Of a stretch of DNA of 64,000 nucleotides, positions 16,827-27,300 are shown piece by piece. The stretch is from NCBI RefSeq assembly GCF_014205255.1, contig NZ_JACHNE010000001.1:7812001-7876000 (forward strand), written 5' to 3'. This DNA is from Streptomyces caelestis (GTDB taxonomy: Bacteria; Actinomycetota; Actinomycetes; Streptomycetales; Streptomycetaceae). Every line of letters starts with the position of its first letter. The stretch's first letter is position 1. The translations under genes were made by a program, and so were the position numbers. The notes under the pieces are model-generated. The model saw only the letters and a list, made by a program, of their open reading frames with translations, did not search any database and was not told where the DNA came from.

Positions 16827-18182
16827 ATGGCACAGGCTCGTCCTGGCGACGCCCCTTTGATCCACGACCTCATTGGCATCGGCTTCGGGCCGTCCAACGT
16901 GGCCATGGCGATCGCGCTCAGCGAGCACAACGCACGCGCCGGTGAGGAGGGAGCGGTCTCCGCTCACTTCTTCGAGCAGCAGCCGCGCTTCGGCTGGCAC
17001 CGAGGCATGCTCATCGACGACGCGACCATGCAGGTGTCCTTCCTCAAGGACCTGGTGACGCTCCGGAACCCCGCCAGCGAGTACAGCTTCCTGTGCTACC
17101 TCAAGAGCAAGGGACGGCTGATCGACTTCATCAACCACAAGAACCTCTTCCCGCTGCGGGTCGAGTTCCACGACTACTTCGAGTGGGCCGCGGGCCAGGT
17201 CGACGACATGGTCTCCTACGGCCACGAGGTCGTCGGCGTCATGCCCGTCGTGCGCGACGGCGCCGTGGAACACCTGGACGTCACGGTCCGTTCGGGGGAG
17301 GGCCTGGAGGTCCACCGGGCCCGCAACCTCGTCCTCGGCACCGGTCTGCGCCCCCTCATGCCGGAAGGTGTGGAGCGCAGCGACCGCGTCTGGCACAACT
17401 CCGAACTGCTCGGCCGTGTCGACGCGTTGGAGGGCACCTCGCCCTCCCGGTTCGTCGTCGTGGGCGCCGGGCAGAGCGCCGCCGAGAACGTGGCCTACCT
17501 GCACCGCCGCTTCCCCGAGGCCGAGGTCTGCGCGGTCTTCTCCCGCTACGGCTACAGCCCCGCCGACGACAGTGCCTTCGCCAACCGGATCTTCGACCCC
17601 GAGGCCGTCGACGAGTTCTTCGCCGCGCCGGAGAGCGTCAAACGCCGGCTGATGGACTACCACGGCAACACCAACTACTCCGTGGTGGACATCGACCTCA
17701 TCGACGACCTGTACCGGCAGATGTACCAGGAGAAGGTCCTCGGCACCGAGCGCCTGCGCTTCCTCAACGTCTCCCGGCTCACCGGTGTCACGGAGACGCC
17801 GGACACGGTCAGGGCCACCGTCACCTCCCTCGTCACAGGCGAGGAGACCGTCCTGGACGCCGACGTCGTGGTGTTCGCCACCGGTTACAGCCCCGCCGAC
17901 CCTGTCGGTCTGCTCGGCGAGGTGGCCGACCGCTGCCTCCGTGACGACGAGGGCCGCGTCCGGGTCGAGCGCGACTACCGCATCGCGACGGAGCCAGGCC
18001 TGCACTGCGGCATCTACCTCCAGGGCGGCACCGAGCACACGCACGGCATCACCTCGTCCCTGTTGTCCAACACCGCCATCAGGGTCGGGGACATCCTCGA
18101 CTCGCTGCTCGACCGGGGCCGCAAGTCCGCCTCCGACGAGGCCCGGACGGTCGCCGACGGAACCGGCAGCGCCGCGCGTTAG
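16827..18182 (+). CDS. cchB: L-ornithine N5-monooxygenase (coelichelin)
   Basis: A 451-residue flavoprotein hydroxylase that oxidises the side-chain amine of L-ornithine with NADPH and oxygen, the first step towards the coelichelin hydroxamates. It shows the FAD-binding motif IGFGPSNVAMA at about residues 16-28, the NADPH-binding motif VVVGAGQSAAENVAY near the middle, and the conserved ATGYSPAD near the C-terminus. Length is normal for the family. GGGAG precedes ATG 16827. It leads the transport genes cchC-cchE but is separated from cchC by 139 bases that contain a dispersed palindromic repeat. Confidence 0.95.
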   Translation: MAQARPGDAPLIHDLIGIGFGPSNVAMAIALSEHNARAGEEGAVSAHFFEQQPRFGWHRGMLIDDATMQVSFLKDLVTLRNPASEYSFLCYLKSKGRLIDFINHKNLFPLRVEFHDYFEWAAGQVDDMVSYGHEVVGVMPVVRDGAVEHLDVTVRSGEGLEVHRARNLVLGTGLRPLMPEGVERSDRVWHNSELLGRVDALEGTSPSRFVVVGAGQSAAENVAYLHRRFPEAEVCAVFSRYGYSPADDSAFANRIFDPEAVDEFFAAPESVKRRLMDYHGNTNYSVVDIDLIDDLYRQMYQEKVLGTERLRFLNVSRLTGVTETPDTVRATVTSLVTGEETVLDADVVVFATGYSPADPVGLLGEVADRCLRDDEGRVRVERDYRIATEPGLHCGIYLQGGTEHTHGITSSLLSNTAIRVGDILDSLLDRGRKSASDEARTVADGTGSAAR

Positions 18183-18220
18183 CTCCGCTGGTGAGGCCGT
18201 ATTGCCACTGCGGGCCGAGT

Positions 18221-18283
18221 GCGGCTGGTCGCGCCCGCGCGGCGGAGCCGCATATCGAGACGGCCCGCGCCCCTTTGGGGCGC
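18221..18283 (-). repeat. Dispersed palindromic repeat, copy 1
   Basis: On the minus strand this reads GCGCCCC-AAA-GGGGCGC, then a variable spacer with CGATATGCGGCTCCGCCGCG and GGGCGCGACCAGCC. The same order of blocks recurs at 30754 and 37013. The outer stem (18267-18283, seven perfect base pairs with a three-base loop) could attenuate or terminate transcription between cchB and cchC. Confidence 0.8.
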
Positions 18284-18321
18284 TGCCGTTCCCGTAGATC
18301 AAAGGGATAACGTACGTCGAC

Positions 18322-19380
18322 ATGGGCACGATCGCAGCGGAGCGCCCCGCGTCACAGGTCACAACTCACCTCCGTCGGCGGCGAGTTGTGGGCCTTGGCG
18401 CGCTGGTGCTGATCCTCGTGGCCGCGGGAGCGGTGTCGTTGGCCGTCGGTGCGCGCGCGTTGAGTCCCGGCGAGGTGTGGCACGGGCTGTTCGCGGCACC
18501 GGAGTCCGACCAGCGGCTCACCGAGATCAGGCTCATCGTGGAGACCGTGCGGGTGCCCCGGACGGTGCTCGCGATCGTCGCGGGCGTCGCCCTCGGGGTC
18601 GGCGGGGCGCTGATCCAGGGGTACACGCGCAACCCGATCGCCGACACCGGCCTGCTGGGCGTGAACTCCGGAGCCTCGTTCACCGTGGTGACGGTGATCG
18701 CCGTGTTCGGGCTCACCGATCCGTTCCAGTACATCTGGTTCGCCTTCCTGGGCGCGGCGGTCGCCGGTGTCGTGGTGTTCGGCGTTGCGAGCATCGGCCG
18801 CGGTGCCGGGAACCCGCTGACGCTCGCCCTGGCCGGGCAGGGAGTCACGGTGTTCCTCGCGGCGATGACCACGGCGATCGCGCTGTCGGATCAGAAGTCG
18901 CTGAACGCGCTGCGCTTTTGGAACGCGGGCTCCGTGGCCGGCGTCGGATTCGGCGTCATCTGGCCGGTGACCGGATTCATCGCGGCCGGACTCGTGCTGG
19001 CACTGATCACGCTGCCGGCCCTCAACCTGCTCAACCTGGGTGACGACGTGGCGCGCGGGCTCGGGGTGAACATCGCACTGAGCCGGACCATCGGCATCAC
19101 CGCCATCACCCTGCTGGCGGGCGCCGCGACGGCCGCGTGCGGGCCCATCGCGTTCCTCGGGCTCATGGTGGCCCACGTGGCCCGGTACCTGACCGGGCCC
19201 GACTACCGCTGGCTGGTGCCGTACGCGGGTCTGCTCGGTGCCGTCGTCCTGCTGGTCTGCGACATCGTCGGGCGCCTGGTGGTGCGGCCGAGCGAGCTGG
19301 ACGCGGGTGTCGTCGTCGCTCTGCTGGGCGCCCCGTTCTTCGCGGCCCTGGTGTGGCGCGGAAAGTTCAAGAACGCATGA
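18322..19380 (+). CDS. cchC: Ferric-siderophore ABC transporter permease (FecCD family)
   Basis: A 352-residue BtuC/FecCD-type permease with about nine or ten membrane segments. Family blocks include VPRTVLAIVAGVALGVGGAL, QGYTRNPIADTGLLGVNSGA and the late segment CGPIAFLGLMVAHVARYLTG. It forms the import channel for ferric coelichelin together with CchD, energised by CchE and fed by the lipoprotein CchF. Start ATG 18322 has AAAGGGA upstream. The last four bases overlap the first codon of cchD. Confidence 0.95.
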   Translation: MGTIAAERPASQVTTHLRRRRVVGLGALVLILVAAGAVSLAVGARALSPGEVWHGLFAAPESDQRLTEIRLIVETVRVPRTVLAIVAGVALGVGGALIQGYTRNPIADTGLLGVNSGASFTVVTVIAVFGLTDPFQYIWFAFLGAAVAGVVVFGVASIGRGAGNPLTLALAGQGVTVFLAAMTTAIALSDQKSLNALRFWNAGSVAGVGFGVIWPVTGFIAAGLVLALITLPALNLLNLGDDVARGLGVNIALSRTIGITAITLLAGAATAACGPIAFLGLMVAHVARYLTGPDYRWLVPYAGLLGAVVLLVCDIVGRLVVRPSELDAGVVVALLGAPFFAALVWRGKFKNA

Positions 19381-20438
19381 ACAGGACAGACGTGAAGCCG
19401 TCGGTGGCGCCGGGCGTGCGGCTCGGCCAAGTGTCGTTCGTGTGGCGGCCGTGGATCGTGAGCGTCTCGCTGCTGCTCGCGGCGGCGACGTTCCTGGTGT
19501 TCTGCCTGTCCATCGGCGTCGGCGACTTCCCTATCGGACTGCCCCAGGTGATCGCCACGATCTTCGGCCGGGGTGAGCAGGTCGACGAGTTCGTGATCAT
19601 GGATCTGCGGATGCCGCGGGCCCTGGCCGGGGTCGTCGTGGGCATCGCGCTCGGGGTGTCCGGGGCGCTCACGCAGTCCATCGCCCGCAATCCGCTGGCC
19701 AGCCCGGACGTCCTGGGGATCACGAACGGCGCCGGCACGGTCGCGGTGTTCCTGGTGACGGTGTCGGGCGGGACGGCCGCGGCGATCGTCAACTCCGTGG
19801 GCCTGTCGGCGGCGGCGCTCCTGGGCGGTCTCGGCACGGGCCTGCTGGTCTACTTCCTCGCCTGGCGGCGCGGGATCGACGGCCTCCGGCTCATCCTCAT
19901 CGGCATCTCGGTGAGTGCCGTGATGGAAGCCCTCACGACCTGGCTGCTGGTCACGGCCGACATCAGGGACGTGGCCCAGGCCCAGGCATGGCTGGTCGGC
20001 TCGCTGGACGACCGGTCGTGGGACGAGGTCCAGGTGGCCGTCTGGGGCACTCTCGTCCTCCTGGTCGTCGTGACAACCGCCGCGTTCCAGTTCAAGCCGA
20101 TGCATCTCGGTGACGACATCGCCGCCGGCCTGGGGGTCCGTCATTCTGCCGTGCGGGCGGTCCTCCTGCTGTGCGCGGTGCTGCTGGCCGGCGTGGCGGT
20201 GAGCGCGGCGGGGCCGGTCCCGTTCGTGGCGCTGGTGGCCCCGCAGGTGGCGATGCGCCTGGCGCGGTGCCCGACACCGCCCCTGGTGGCCTCCGCGCTG
20301 GTCGGTGCCCTGCTGCTCACCGGCTCGGACCTGATCGCCCGCGCGGCACTGCCCGTCGGTCTCCCGGTCGGCGTGGTCACCGCGGCGATCGGCGGCCCCT
20401 TCCTCGTCTATCTGCTGGTACGGGCGAACCGCAGATAG
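19377..20438 (+). CDS. cchD: Ferric-siderophore ABC transporter permease (FecCD family)
   Basis: A 353-residue FecCD permease, partner of CchC. Typical blocks: LRMPRALAGVVVGIALGVSG, IARNPLASPDVLGITNGAG and AAGPVPFVALVAPQVAMRLA. The start ATG 19377 overlaps the cchC stop (ATGA), indicating coupled translation at equal stoichiometry, as needed for a heterodimeric channel. An iron box separates it from cchE. Confidence 0.95.
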   Translation: MNRTDVKPSVAPGVRLGQVSFVWRPWIVSVSLLLAAATFLVFCLSIGVGDFPIGLPQVIATIFGRGEQVDEFVIMDLRMPRALAGVVVGIALGVSGALTQSIARNPLASPDVLGITNGAGTVAVFLVTVSGGTAAAIVNSVGLSAAALLGGLGTGLLVYFLAWRRGIDGLRLILIGISVSAVMEALTTWLLVTADIRDVAQAQAWLVGSLDDRSWDEVQVAVWGTLVLLVVVTTAAFQFKPMHLGDDIAAGLGVRHSAVRAVLLLCAVLLAGVAVSAAGPVPFVALVAPQVAMRLARCPTPPLVASALVGALLLTGSDLIARAALPVGLPVGVVTAAIGGPFLVYLLVRANRR

Positions 20439-20447
20439 CTGGTACAA

Positions 20448-20466
20448 AGTCAGGCGAGCCTAAGTA
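20448..20466 (+). promoter_or_regulatory. Iron box upstream of cchE
   Basis: Centred on the palindromic core AGGCGAGCCT (20452-20461), followed by AAGTA. It matches the core of the iron-box consensus but the outer positions are poor. It sits just before the GTG of cchE, overlapping its ribosome-binding region, so it may be an internal iron-controlled promoter or operator. Confidence 0.6.
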
Positions 20467-20476
20467 AGGGGGCCTT

Positions 20477-21316
<840 letters not shown>

Positions 21317-21337
21317 TCCGCCATAAAGTTAGCCAAG

Positions 21338-21356
21338 TAAGGCTAGGCTTACCTTA
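21338..21356 (+). promoter_or_regulatory. Iron box of cchF
   Basis: TAAGGCTAGGCTTACCTTA is close to the 19-base iron-box consensus and nearly palindromic. It lies in the 114-base gap between cchE and cchF, about 75 bases before the cchF start. Confidence 0.85.
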
Positions 21357-21430
21357 CTGCCTTGCGATATGTTTTGCCTGCCCTTACCCGGGGGCGTAGT
21401 GGACAGTGCGAAAAGCAAGGGGAATTCCGG

Positions 21431-22489
21431 ATGCTCCTCCACAGAACGACGCGCAGGACGCCATGGCGGCGGGTCGCGGCACTCCTCTCCGCCGCGACGC
21501 TCGGCGTCGGCCTCCTCGCGGGGTGCGGTTCCGAGTCGGACTCGGCGGACAAGGGCAGCGACAACACCTCCACCGCCGCGGCCGGTACCTTCCCGGTCAC
21601 CGTGGAGCACGCGTTCGGCACCACCAAGGTCGCCGAGGCCCCGAAGCGGGTCGTCACCGTCGGCTACACCGACGACCAGACCGTCCTGGCGTTCGGCATC
21701 AAGCCGGTCGGCATGACCGACCAGTACCCGAACCCGGCGGGCCAGAGCCCCGACATCAACACCCAGTGGCCCTGGGTGAAGGACAAGTGGGGCGGCGCCT
21801 TGCCCGAGGTCATCATGAAGAACGGTGACACCGGCCCCAACTACGAGAAGATCGCCGCCCTGCGCCCGGACCTGATCATCGCGGTCTACTCCGAGATCGA
21901 CCAGGCCGGCTACGACAAGCTCTCCAAGATCGCACCGACGGTGGCCCGCACCAAGGCCGAGAAGGAGCCGTTCAGCGCCCCCTGGCAGGACAACGCCCTG
22001 CACATCGCCAAGGCACTCGGCAAGGCCGAGGAGGGCGAGAAGATGGTGCAGGACATCCAGGGCAAGCTCGACGCGGCCAAGAAGGCGAACCCCGAACTCG
22101 CGAAGCAGACCGCCGTCGTCCTGTCCTGGTACGAGAACTCGGTGGCGCCGTTCACCTCCACCGATGTGCGCGGCCGGCTCGTGACGGGTATCGGCTTCAC
22201 GTACCAGACCGAGATCGACAAGGTCGCCGACGGCAGCTTCTACACCAAGCTCTCGCCCGAGCGCGTCGACCTGGTCGACGTCGACCGCATCTTCGTGATC
22301 AACGACAAGGCCGACACGGCGGCCCTGAAGAAGTTCAAGCTGTTCGCCAACCTCGACGCGGTGAAGAAGGGCAACGTGTCCTACCTGCTGGACAGCGAGG
22401 GCCCGGCGGTCGGCGCGGCCATCTCCCAGGGCACCCTGCTGTCCATGCCGTACGCCGTCGACGAGCTCGTGAAGTCGGTGGCCGAGTAG
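21431..22489 (+). CDS. cchF: Siderophore-binding lipoprotein of the coelichelin importer
   Basis: A 352-residue FepB-type periplasmic-binding protein. The signal peptide ends in a lipobox (LLAGC, Cys32), then a Ser/Asp-rich linker, then the binding fold starting around VTVEHAFGTTKVAEAPKRVV. The characteristic long backbone helix and two lobes are predicted from length and pattern. It captures ferric coelichelin at the cell surface for CchC/D/E. ATG 21431 has AAGGGG upstream; the frame begins earlier but lacks a signal peptide there. It has its own iron box. Confidence 0.93.
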   Translation: MLLHRTTRRTPWRRVAALLSAATLGVGLLAGCGSESDSADKGSDNTSTAAAGTFPVTVEHAFGTTKVAEAPKRVVTVGYTDDQTVLAFGIKPVGMTDQYPNPAGQSPDINTQWPWVKDKWGGALPEVIMKNGDTGPNYEKIAALRPDLIIAVYSEIDQAGYDKLSKIAPTVARTKAEKEPFSAPWQDNALHIAKALGKAEEGEKMVQDIQGKLDAAKKANPELAKQTAVVLSWYENSVAPFTSTDVRGRLVTGIGFTYQTEIDKVADGSFYTKLSPERVDLVDVDRIFVINDKADTAALKKFKLFANLDAVKKGNVSYLLDSEGPAVGAAISQGTLLSMPYAVDELVKSVAE

Positions 22490-22535
22490 CGATGCCGGTC
22501 ACCAAGTCCTGTCCCCTGCCCGCCCGGGTCGCGGT

Positions 22536-24323
22536 GTGAGCGCGACCGCCACCCGCCCCGCCCCGGCGACCCTGCACACGGCGACCGGACGCGAGGCCTC
22601 CCGATGGGTCGCGGCGCACTGCCGCGAGGTGCCCTGGCTGTCGGCGGCCACCGTGCTCACCACGGTGGCCGGCGCGGCGCTCCAGGTGCTCCCGGTGCTG
22701 CTGCTCGGCCGGGTGGTCGACGGCGTGGTCGAGGGTGAGTCGCGCTCGGTCCTGGTCACCATCGGGGTGCTGATCGGGGCCGCCGCGCTGCTCGGCGCGG
22801 CGGCCACCGCGGTGTCGACCTACCTGATCGGCCGGCTGGGCGCCGACCTGCTCGCGCGGCTGCGGGAAGGAGCCGTCCGGGCGGTGCTGGGAATGCCGAG
22901 CGCCCGCGTCGAACAGGTCGGCCGGGGAGACGTGCTCTCCAGGGTCGGCGACGACGTGGCCGTCATCTCCAAGGGCATCCGTACGGCCATCCCCACGGTG
23001 TTCTCGGCCGGAGTGCTGGTCACCATCGCCACGTTCGGCATGTTCGGGCTGGACTGGCGGCTCGGACTGGCGGGCGCCGGCGCGCTGCCCGCGTACGCGC
23101 TCGCCCTGCGCTGGTACCTCCCGCGCTCCGCGCCGCTCTACCGGAAGCAGCGGGTGGCCCAGGCCGACCGCGCGCAGGCGTTGATCAGCGGTCTGAACGG
23201 GATCGACACGGTCCGGGCGTACCGCCTGGAGGGCGCCTTCCGCGAGAAGGTCACCAGCGAGTCCTGGCGGGTGCGCGACCTCGGTATCGAGGTGTTCCGG
23301 TTCTTCGGCAGGTTCGTCGGCCGGGAGAACCGCGCCGAGTTCATCGGGCTGGTCCTGATCATCGTGGTGGGGTACGCCCTGCTGGAGGCCGACGCCGCCA
23401 GCCTGGGCGAGGTGTCGGCGGCCCCGCTGCTGTTCCACCGGCTGTTCGGCCCGCTGGGCCTCATCATGTTCACCTTCGACGAGGCGCAGAAGTCGGGCGC
23501 GAGCCTGACCCGGCTGGTCGGCGTGCTCGGGGAGGCCGGTGAGGGCCGGCTGGTGGGTGACCCGGCCGTCGCGCCGGCCGACGCCGAGCCGTTGCCGGTG
23601 ACGGTGCGGGGGCTGACGTTCCGTTATCCCGACGCCGAGGAACCGGTGCTGAGGGACGTCGATCTGACCATCCCGGCCGGTGGTTCGCTCGCGCTGGTGG
23701 GCGCCACGGGTGCGGGCAAGACGACCCTGGCCGCGCTGATCGCGGGCATCGGAGAGCCCGAGTCCGGGTCGGTGCGGATCGGCGCGACCGACCTGGCGGG
23801 TCTGGACGAGGCCGGGGCGCGGGCCCTGGTGAGCATCCTGACGCAGGAGACGCACGTGTTCTCCGGCCCGCTCGCCGACGACCTGCGGCTGTCCGCGCCC
23901 GGGGCGACCGACGCCGAACTGACGGACGCACTGCGCACGGTCGGCGCCGACGCCTGGGTCCAGGCGCTGCCCGAGGGGCTCAACACCAGGGTCGGCGAGG
24001 GCGGTGAGCGACTGGACGTCACCAAGGTCGCCCAGATCGCCCTGGCCCGGCTGGTGCTGGCCCGCTCGCCCGTGGTGGTGCTCGACGAGTCCACCGCGGA
24101 GGCCGGCAGCGAGGGCGCCGCCGAGCTGGAACGCGCGGTCGTGGCCGCGTGCGCGGGCCGGACCACCCTGTTCGTGGCGCACCGGCTGACCCAGGCGATG
24201 GCGGCGGACCGGATCGCCGTGCTGGACGCGGGCCGCGTCGTCGAGCAGGGCACACACGACGAGTTGGTGGCTCTGGGCGGCCGGTACGCCCGGCTGTGGC
24301 AGGCATGGCGCGAGGGTAGTTAG
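22536..24323 (+). CDS. cchG: ABC exporter half-transporter (coelichelin export), degenerate signature motif
   Basis: A 595-residue fusion of a six-helix membrane domain (about 25-320) and an ATPase domain. Walker A VGATGAGKTTL, Walker B VVVLDES with the catalytic Glu, and the H-loop VAHRLTQAM are intact, but the signature LSGGQ is replaced by LDVTK. A homodimer would therefore have no normal ATP site. CchI has the reverse defects, so the two most likely form a heterodimer with one working composite site. Its likely job is exporting apo-coelichelin. GTG 22536 lies 46 bases after cchF, without a strong ribosome-binding site. Confidence 0.9.
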   Translation: MSATATRPAPATLHTATGREASRWVAAHCREVPWLSAATVLTTVAGAALQVLPVLLLGRVVDGVVEGESRSVLVTIGVLIGAAALLGAAATAVSTYLIGRLGADLLARLREGAVRAVLGMPSARVEQVGRGDVLSRVGDDVAVISKGIRTAIPTVFSAGVLVTIATFGMFGLDWRLGLAGAGALPAYALALRWYLPRSAPLYRKQRVAQADRAQALISGLNGIDTVRAYRLEGAFREKVTSESWRVRDLGIEVFRFFGRFVGRENRAEFIGLVLIIVVGYALLEADAASLGEVSAAPLLFHRLFGPLGLIMFTFDEAQKSGASLTRLVGVLGEAGEGRLVGDPAVAPADAEPLPVTVRGLTFRYPDAEEPVLRDVDLTIPAGGSLALVGATGAGKTTLAALIAGIGEPESGSVRIGATDLAGLDEAGARALVSILTQETHVFSGPLADDLRLSAPGATDAELTDALRTVGADAWVQALPEGLNTRVGEGGERLDVTKVAQIALARLVLARSPVVVLDESTAEAGSEGAAELERAVVAACAGRTTLFVAHRLTQAMAADRIAVLDAGRVVEQGTHDELVALGGRYARLWQAWREGS

Positions 24324-24324
24324 G

Positions 24325-24348
24325 CAAGCCCGAGTCGGGCTGGGCTTG
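24325..24348 (+). repeat. Inverted repeat between cchG and cchH
   Basis: CAAGCCC (24325-24331) pairs with GGGCTTG (24342-24348). Nested inside is AGCCC-GAGTC-GGGCT. The T-containing stretch after it (GATTTCTGGTTTCC) allows a partial terminator or attenuator in the 60-base gap before the very long cchH. No clear iron box is present in this gap. Confidence 0.4.
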
Positions 24349-24383
24349 ATTTCTGGTTTCCTTGAAAGGGTGCTGAGTCTTCG

Positions 24384-27300
24384 ATGATGGAACCGAGCGC
24401 TCGTCTCGTACGGCTTTCTCCCGCACGCCTGGCCGACGTACGCCGGCGGACCGGCGACCACTCCGACAGGACCATCATTGAAGCGTGCGCCATCGGGTTG
24501 TCGTACTGGACGACGGGCCGCAGCCCCGACGGCATCGACCTCACCCCCGGCACCCTGTTCGCCGATGTCCTCGGATGGGTCGACAACGGCGGGGCCGGGC
24601 CCGGTGACTGGGAGGTCGGCGCGGACGGCCGCACCATCACCCTCCCCGACGGTGTCGAGCCGGCCGAGGCGCAGCTCGCGCTGGACGACCTGGCCGACTT
24701 TCCGGACCGGCCCCTCGGCACCATCGGCCCGTCCAGCCTGGCCGCGAGACTCGACGTCCTGGCCCGCTGGAACGACACCGAGACCGACCGCGTCCGCCCG
24801 ACGATCGTCGAGATGTTCCGCGAGCAGGCGCGGACCCGGCCGGACGCCGTCGCCATCGTCGACGAGCACCGGTCGCTGACCTACCGTCAAGCCGCCGCAT
24901 ACTCCAGCCAGCTGGCCCACCATCTGGTCGAACGCGGCCTCGGCCACGAACAGGTCGTCGGCATCTCACTGGGCCGCTCCGCCGACATGGTGATCGGCCT
25001 GCTCGCCGTGCTCCAGGCGGGATGCGCGTTCGTGCCGCTCGATCCGCAGTGGCCCGCCGCGCGCCGGGCCGTCGTCATCGAGGACGCCCGGGTCGTCGTA
25101 CAGCTCAACGACTCGGGCGAGCACGACCCGGCCGAACCACCGGCCGTGGCCGTCGACCTCGACGACTGGCGCCACGGATCCCACCCCACCGAGGGGACCG
25201 GCATCATCGTCCACGGCGACGCCCTCGCCTACGTCATCTTCACGTCCGGCTCCACCGGACGGCCCAAGGGCGCCATGATCCGCCACGAGGCGATCAGCGA
25301 GCGCCTGCTGTGGCAGGTGAACGAGATCCTGGGCTTCGGCCACGACGACGCCTCGCTGTTCAAGGCGCCGTTGTCCTTCGACATCTCCATCAACGAGATA
25401 TTCCTGCCGCTGGTGTCCGGCGCCCGGCTCGTGGTGCTGCGGCCCGGCGGCGAACGCGACCCGCACCACCTGCTGAGCGTCATCGCCGAACACCGCGTCA
25501 CCTTCACGTATTTGGTGTCGTCCATGCTGGACGTCCTGCTGGAGATCGCCGGCGACTCCGGCCGGCTGGACAGCCTCAGGCACGTGTGGTGCGGCGGCGA
25601 GGTGCTGACCCCCGAGCTGTACGAGCGGTTCCGCACCAAGCTCGACATCCCCATGTACCACGGCTACGGCCCCGCCGAGACGACCATCGGCGTCTCGCAC
25701 GTCATCTACCGGGGAGCCGCGGAACGCCTGTCGACCTCCATCGGCAAGGCCAACCCCAACACCCAGCTGTACGTCCTGGACGAGGAACTGCGCCCGGTCC
25801 CCGTCGGCGTCGGCGGCGAACTGTACGTGGGCGGCTTCCTCCTGGGCCGCGGCTACGTCAACGCGCCCGGTCTGACGGCCTCCCGGTTCGTCGCCAACCC
25901 CTTCGCGAACGACGGCTCCCGCCTCTACCGCACCGGTGACCTCGCCCGGTTCGCCCCGGACGGATCGCTGGACTTCCTCGGCCGCGCCGACAACCAGATC
26001 AAGATCCGCGGTATGCGGCTGGAGATCGAGGACGTCGAGGTCGGCCTCGCCGAGCACCCCGGCGTACGGCACACCTGTGTCGTCGCGCGGAAGAACGCGG
26101 CGGGCGGCACCTACCTGGTGGGCTACGTCATCCCGGCGGCAGGCAGTGAGGACCTGCGGGCGGACGAGGTCAAGGCGTGGGCCGCCGAGCACATGGTCGA
26201 GTACATGGTGCCCGCCCACATCGTCGTGATGACTCAGTTCCCGCTCACCGCCAACGGCAAGCTCGACCGCAACGCCCTGCCGGAGCCCACGATCGGCACG
26301 GGCACCCTCGTACGGCCCACCACCGACGACGAGCGCGCGGTCTGCGCGGCCGTCGCGGCGGTGCTGCGGCTCGAAGAGGTCGGTGTCGACCAGGACTTCT
26401 TCCAGCTCGGCGGCGACAGCATCCTGGCGATCTCGCTGCTGACCGCGCTGCGCGACGCGGGCCTCTACGTCACGGCACGGCAGATCTTCACCCACAGCAC
26501 CGTCGGGGCCCTGGCCGCGGTCGCGAGCCGGGAGGACGTCTCCACGGTCGACCACCGCGATGTCGCGACCGGGTCCGTCGTGGGATCGCCCATCGTGCAG
26601 TGGCTCGGCGAGACCACCGACGCGATCGACGGCTTCGTGCAGTCCGTCGTGCTCAACGCCCCGCCGGATCTGACCGCCGGCGCTCTCGACGAGATCCTCA
26701 CCGCCGTGGTCCGCAGGCACGACATGCTGCGCGCCAGGCTGGTGCGCGCAGGCCGCTGGAGCTTCGACATCCCGGAGCCGGACCAGGCTGTCGTCGGGTG
26801 GCAGGAGAGCGACGGGCCGCTCGACGCGTGCGTCGCACTCGCCACCGACGCCCTGGACCCCGACGACGGTGTGATGCTCCGAGCCGTGTGGCGCCGTGCG
26901 GCAGGGCAGCTGGTCCTGGTCGCCCATCACGTGGTGATCGACGGCGTGTCCTGGCGGATCCTGCTGGACGACCTGGCCACCGCCTGGCGGCAGTTCACCT
27001 CGGGCACCCCCATCGAGCTGCCCCCGGTGGGCACGTCCTTCCGGCGCTGGACGCAACTGCTGGAGCGCGCGGCGTTCGACGCGGACAGTTCCTCCTACTG
27101 GCGGCCCCTGCCGGGCGAGGACCAGCCGGTGGGCAGGCGCGCGCTGTCCGAAGCCGACACCGTCGCCACGGAGCGACTGCGGACCGTCTCGGCCGGCCCC
27201 GAGATCACGGCCGCGCTGCTCGGCGAGATCCCCGCGAAGTTCCACGCGGGCGTCAACGACGTCCTGCTGACCGGGCTCGCCGTCGCCCTCGCCCGCTGGC

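Noticed and set aside
22492..22539. Short frame between cchF and cchG
   Set aside because: Fifteen codons with no upstream ribosome-binding site; more likely chance, though its stop overlaps the cchG start.
24325..24345. TTAGGCAAGCCC-like sequence before cchH as a seventh iron box
   Set aside because: Only the left half resembles the consensus; the symmetry is better explained by a hairpin.
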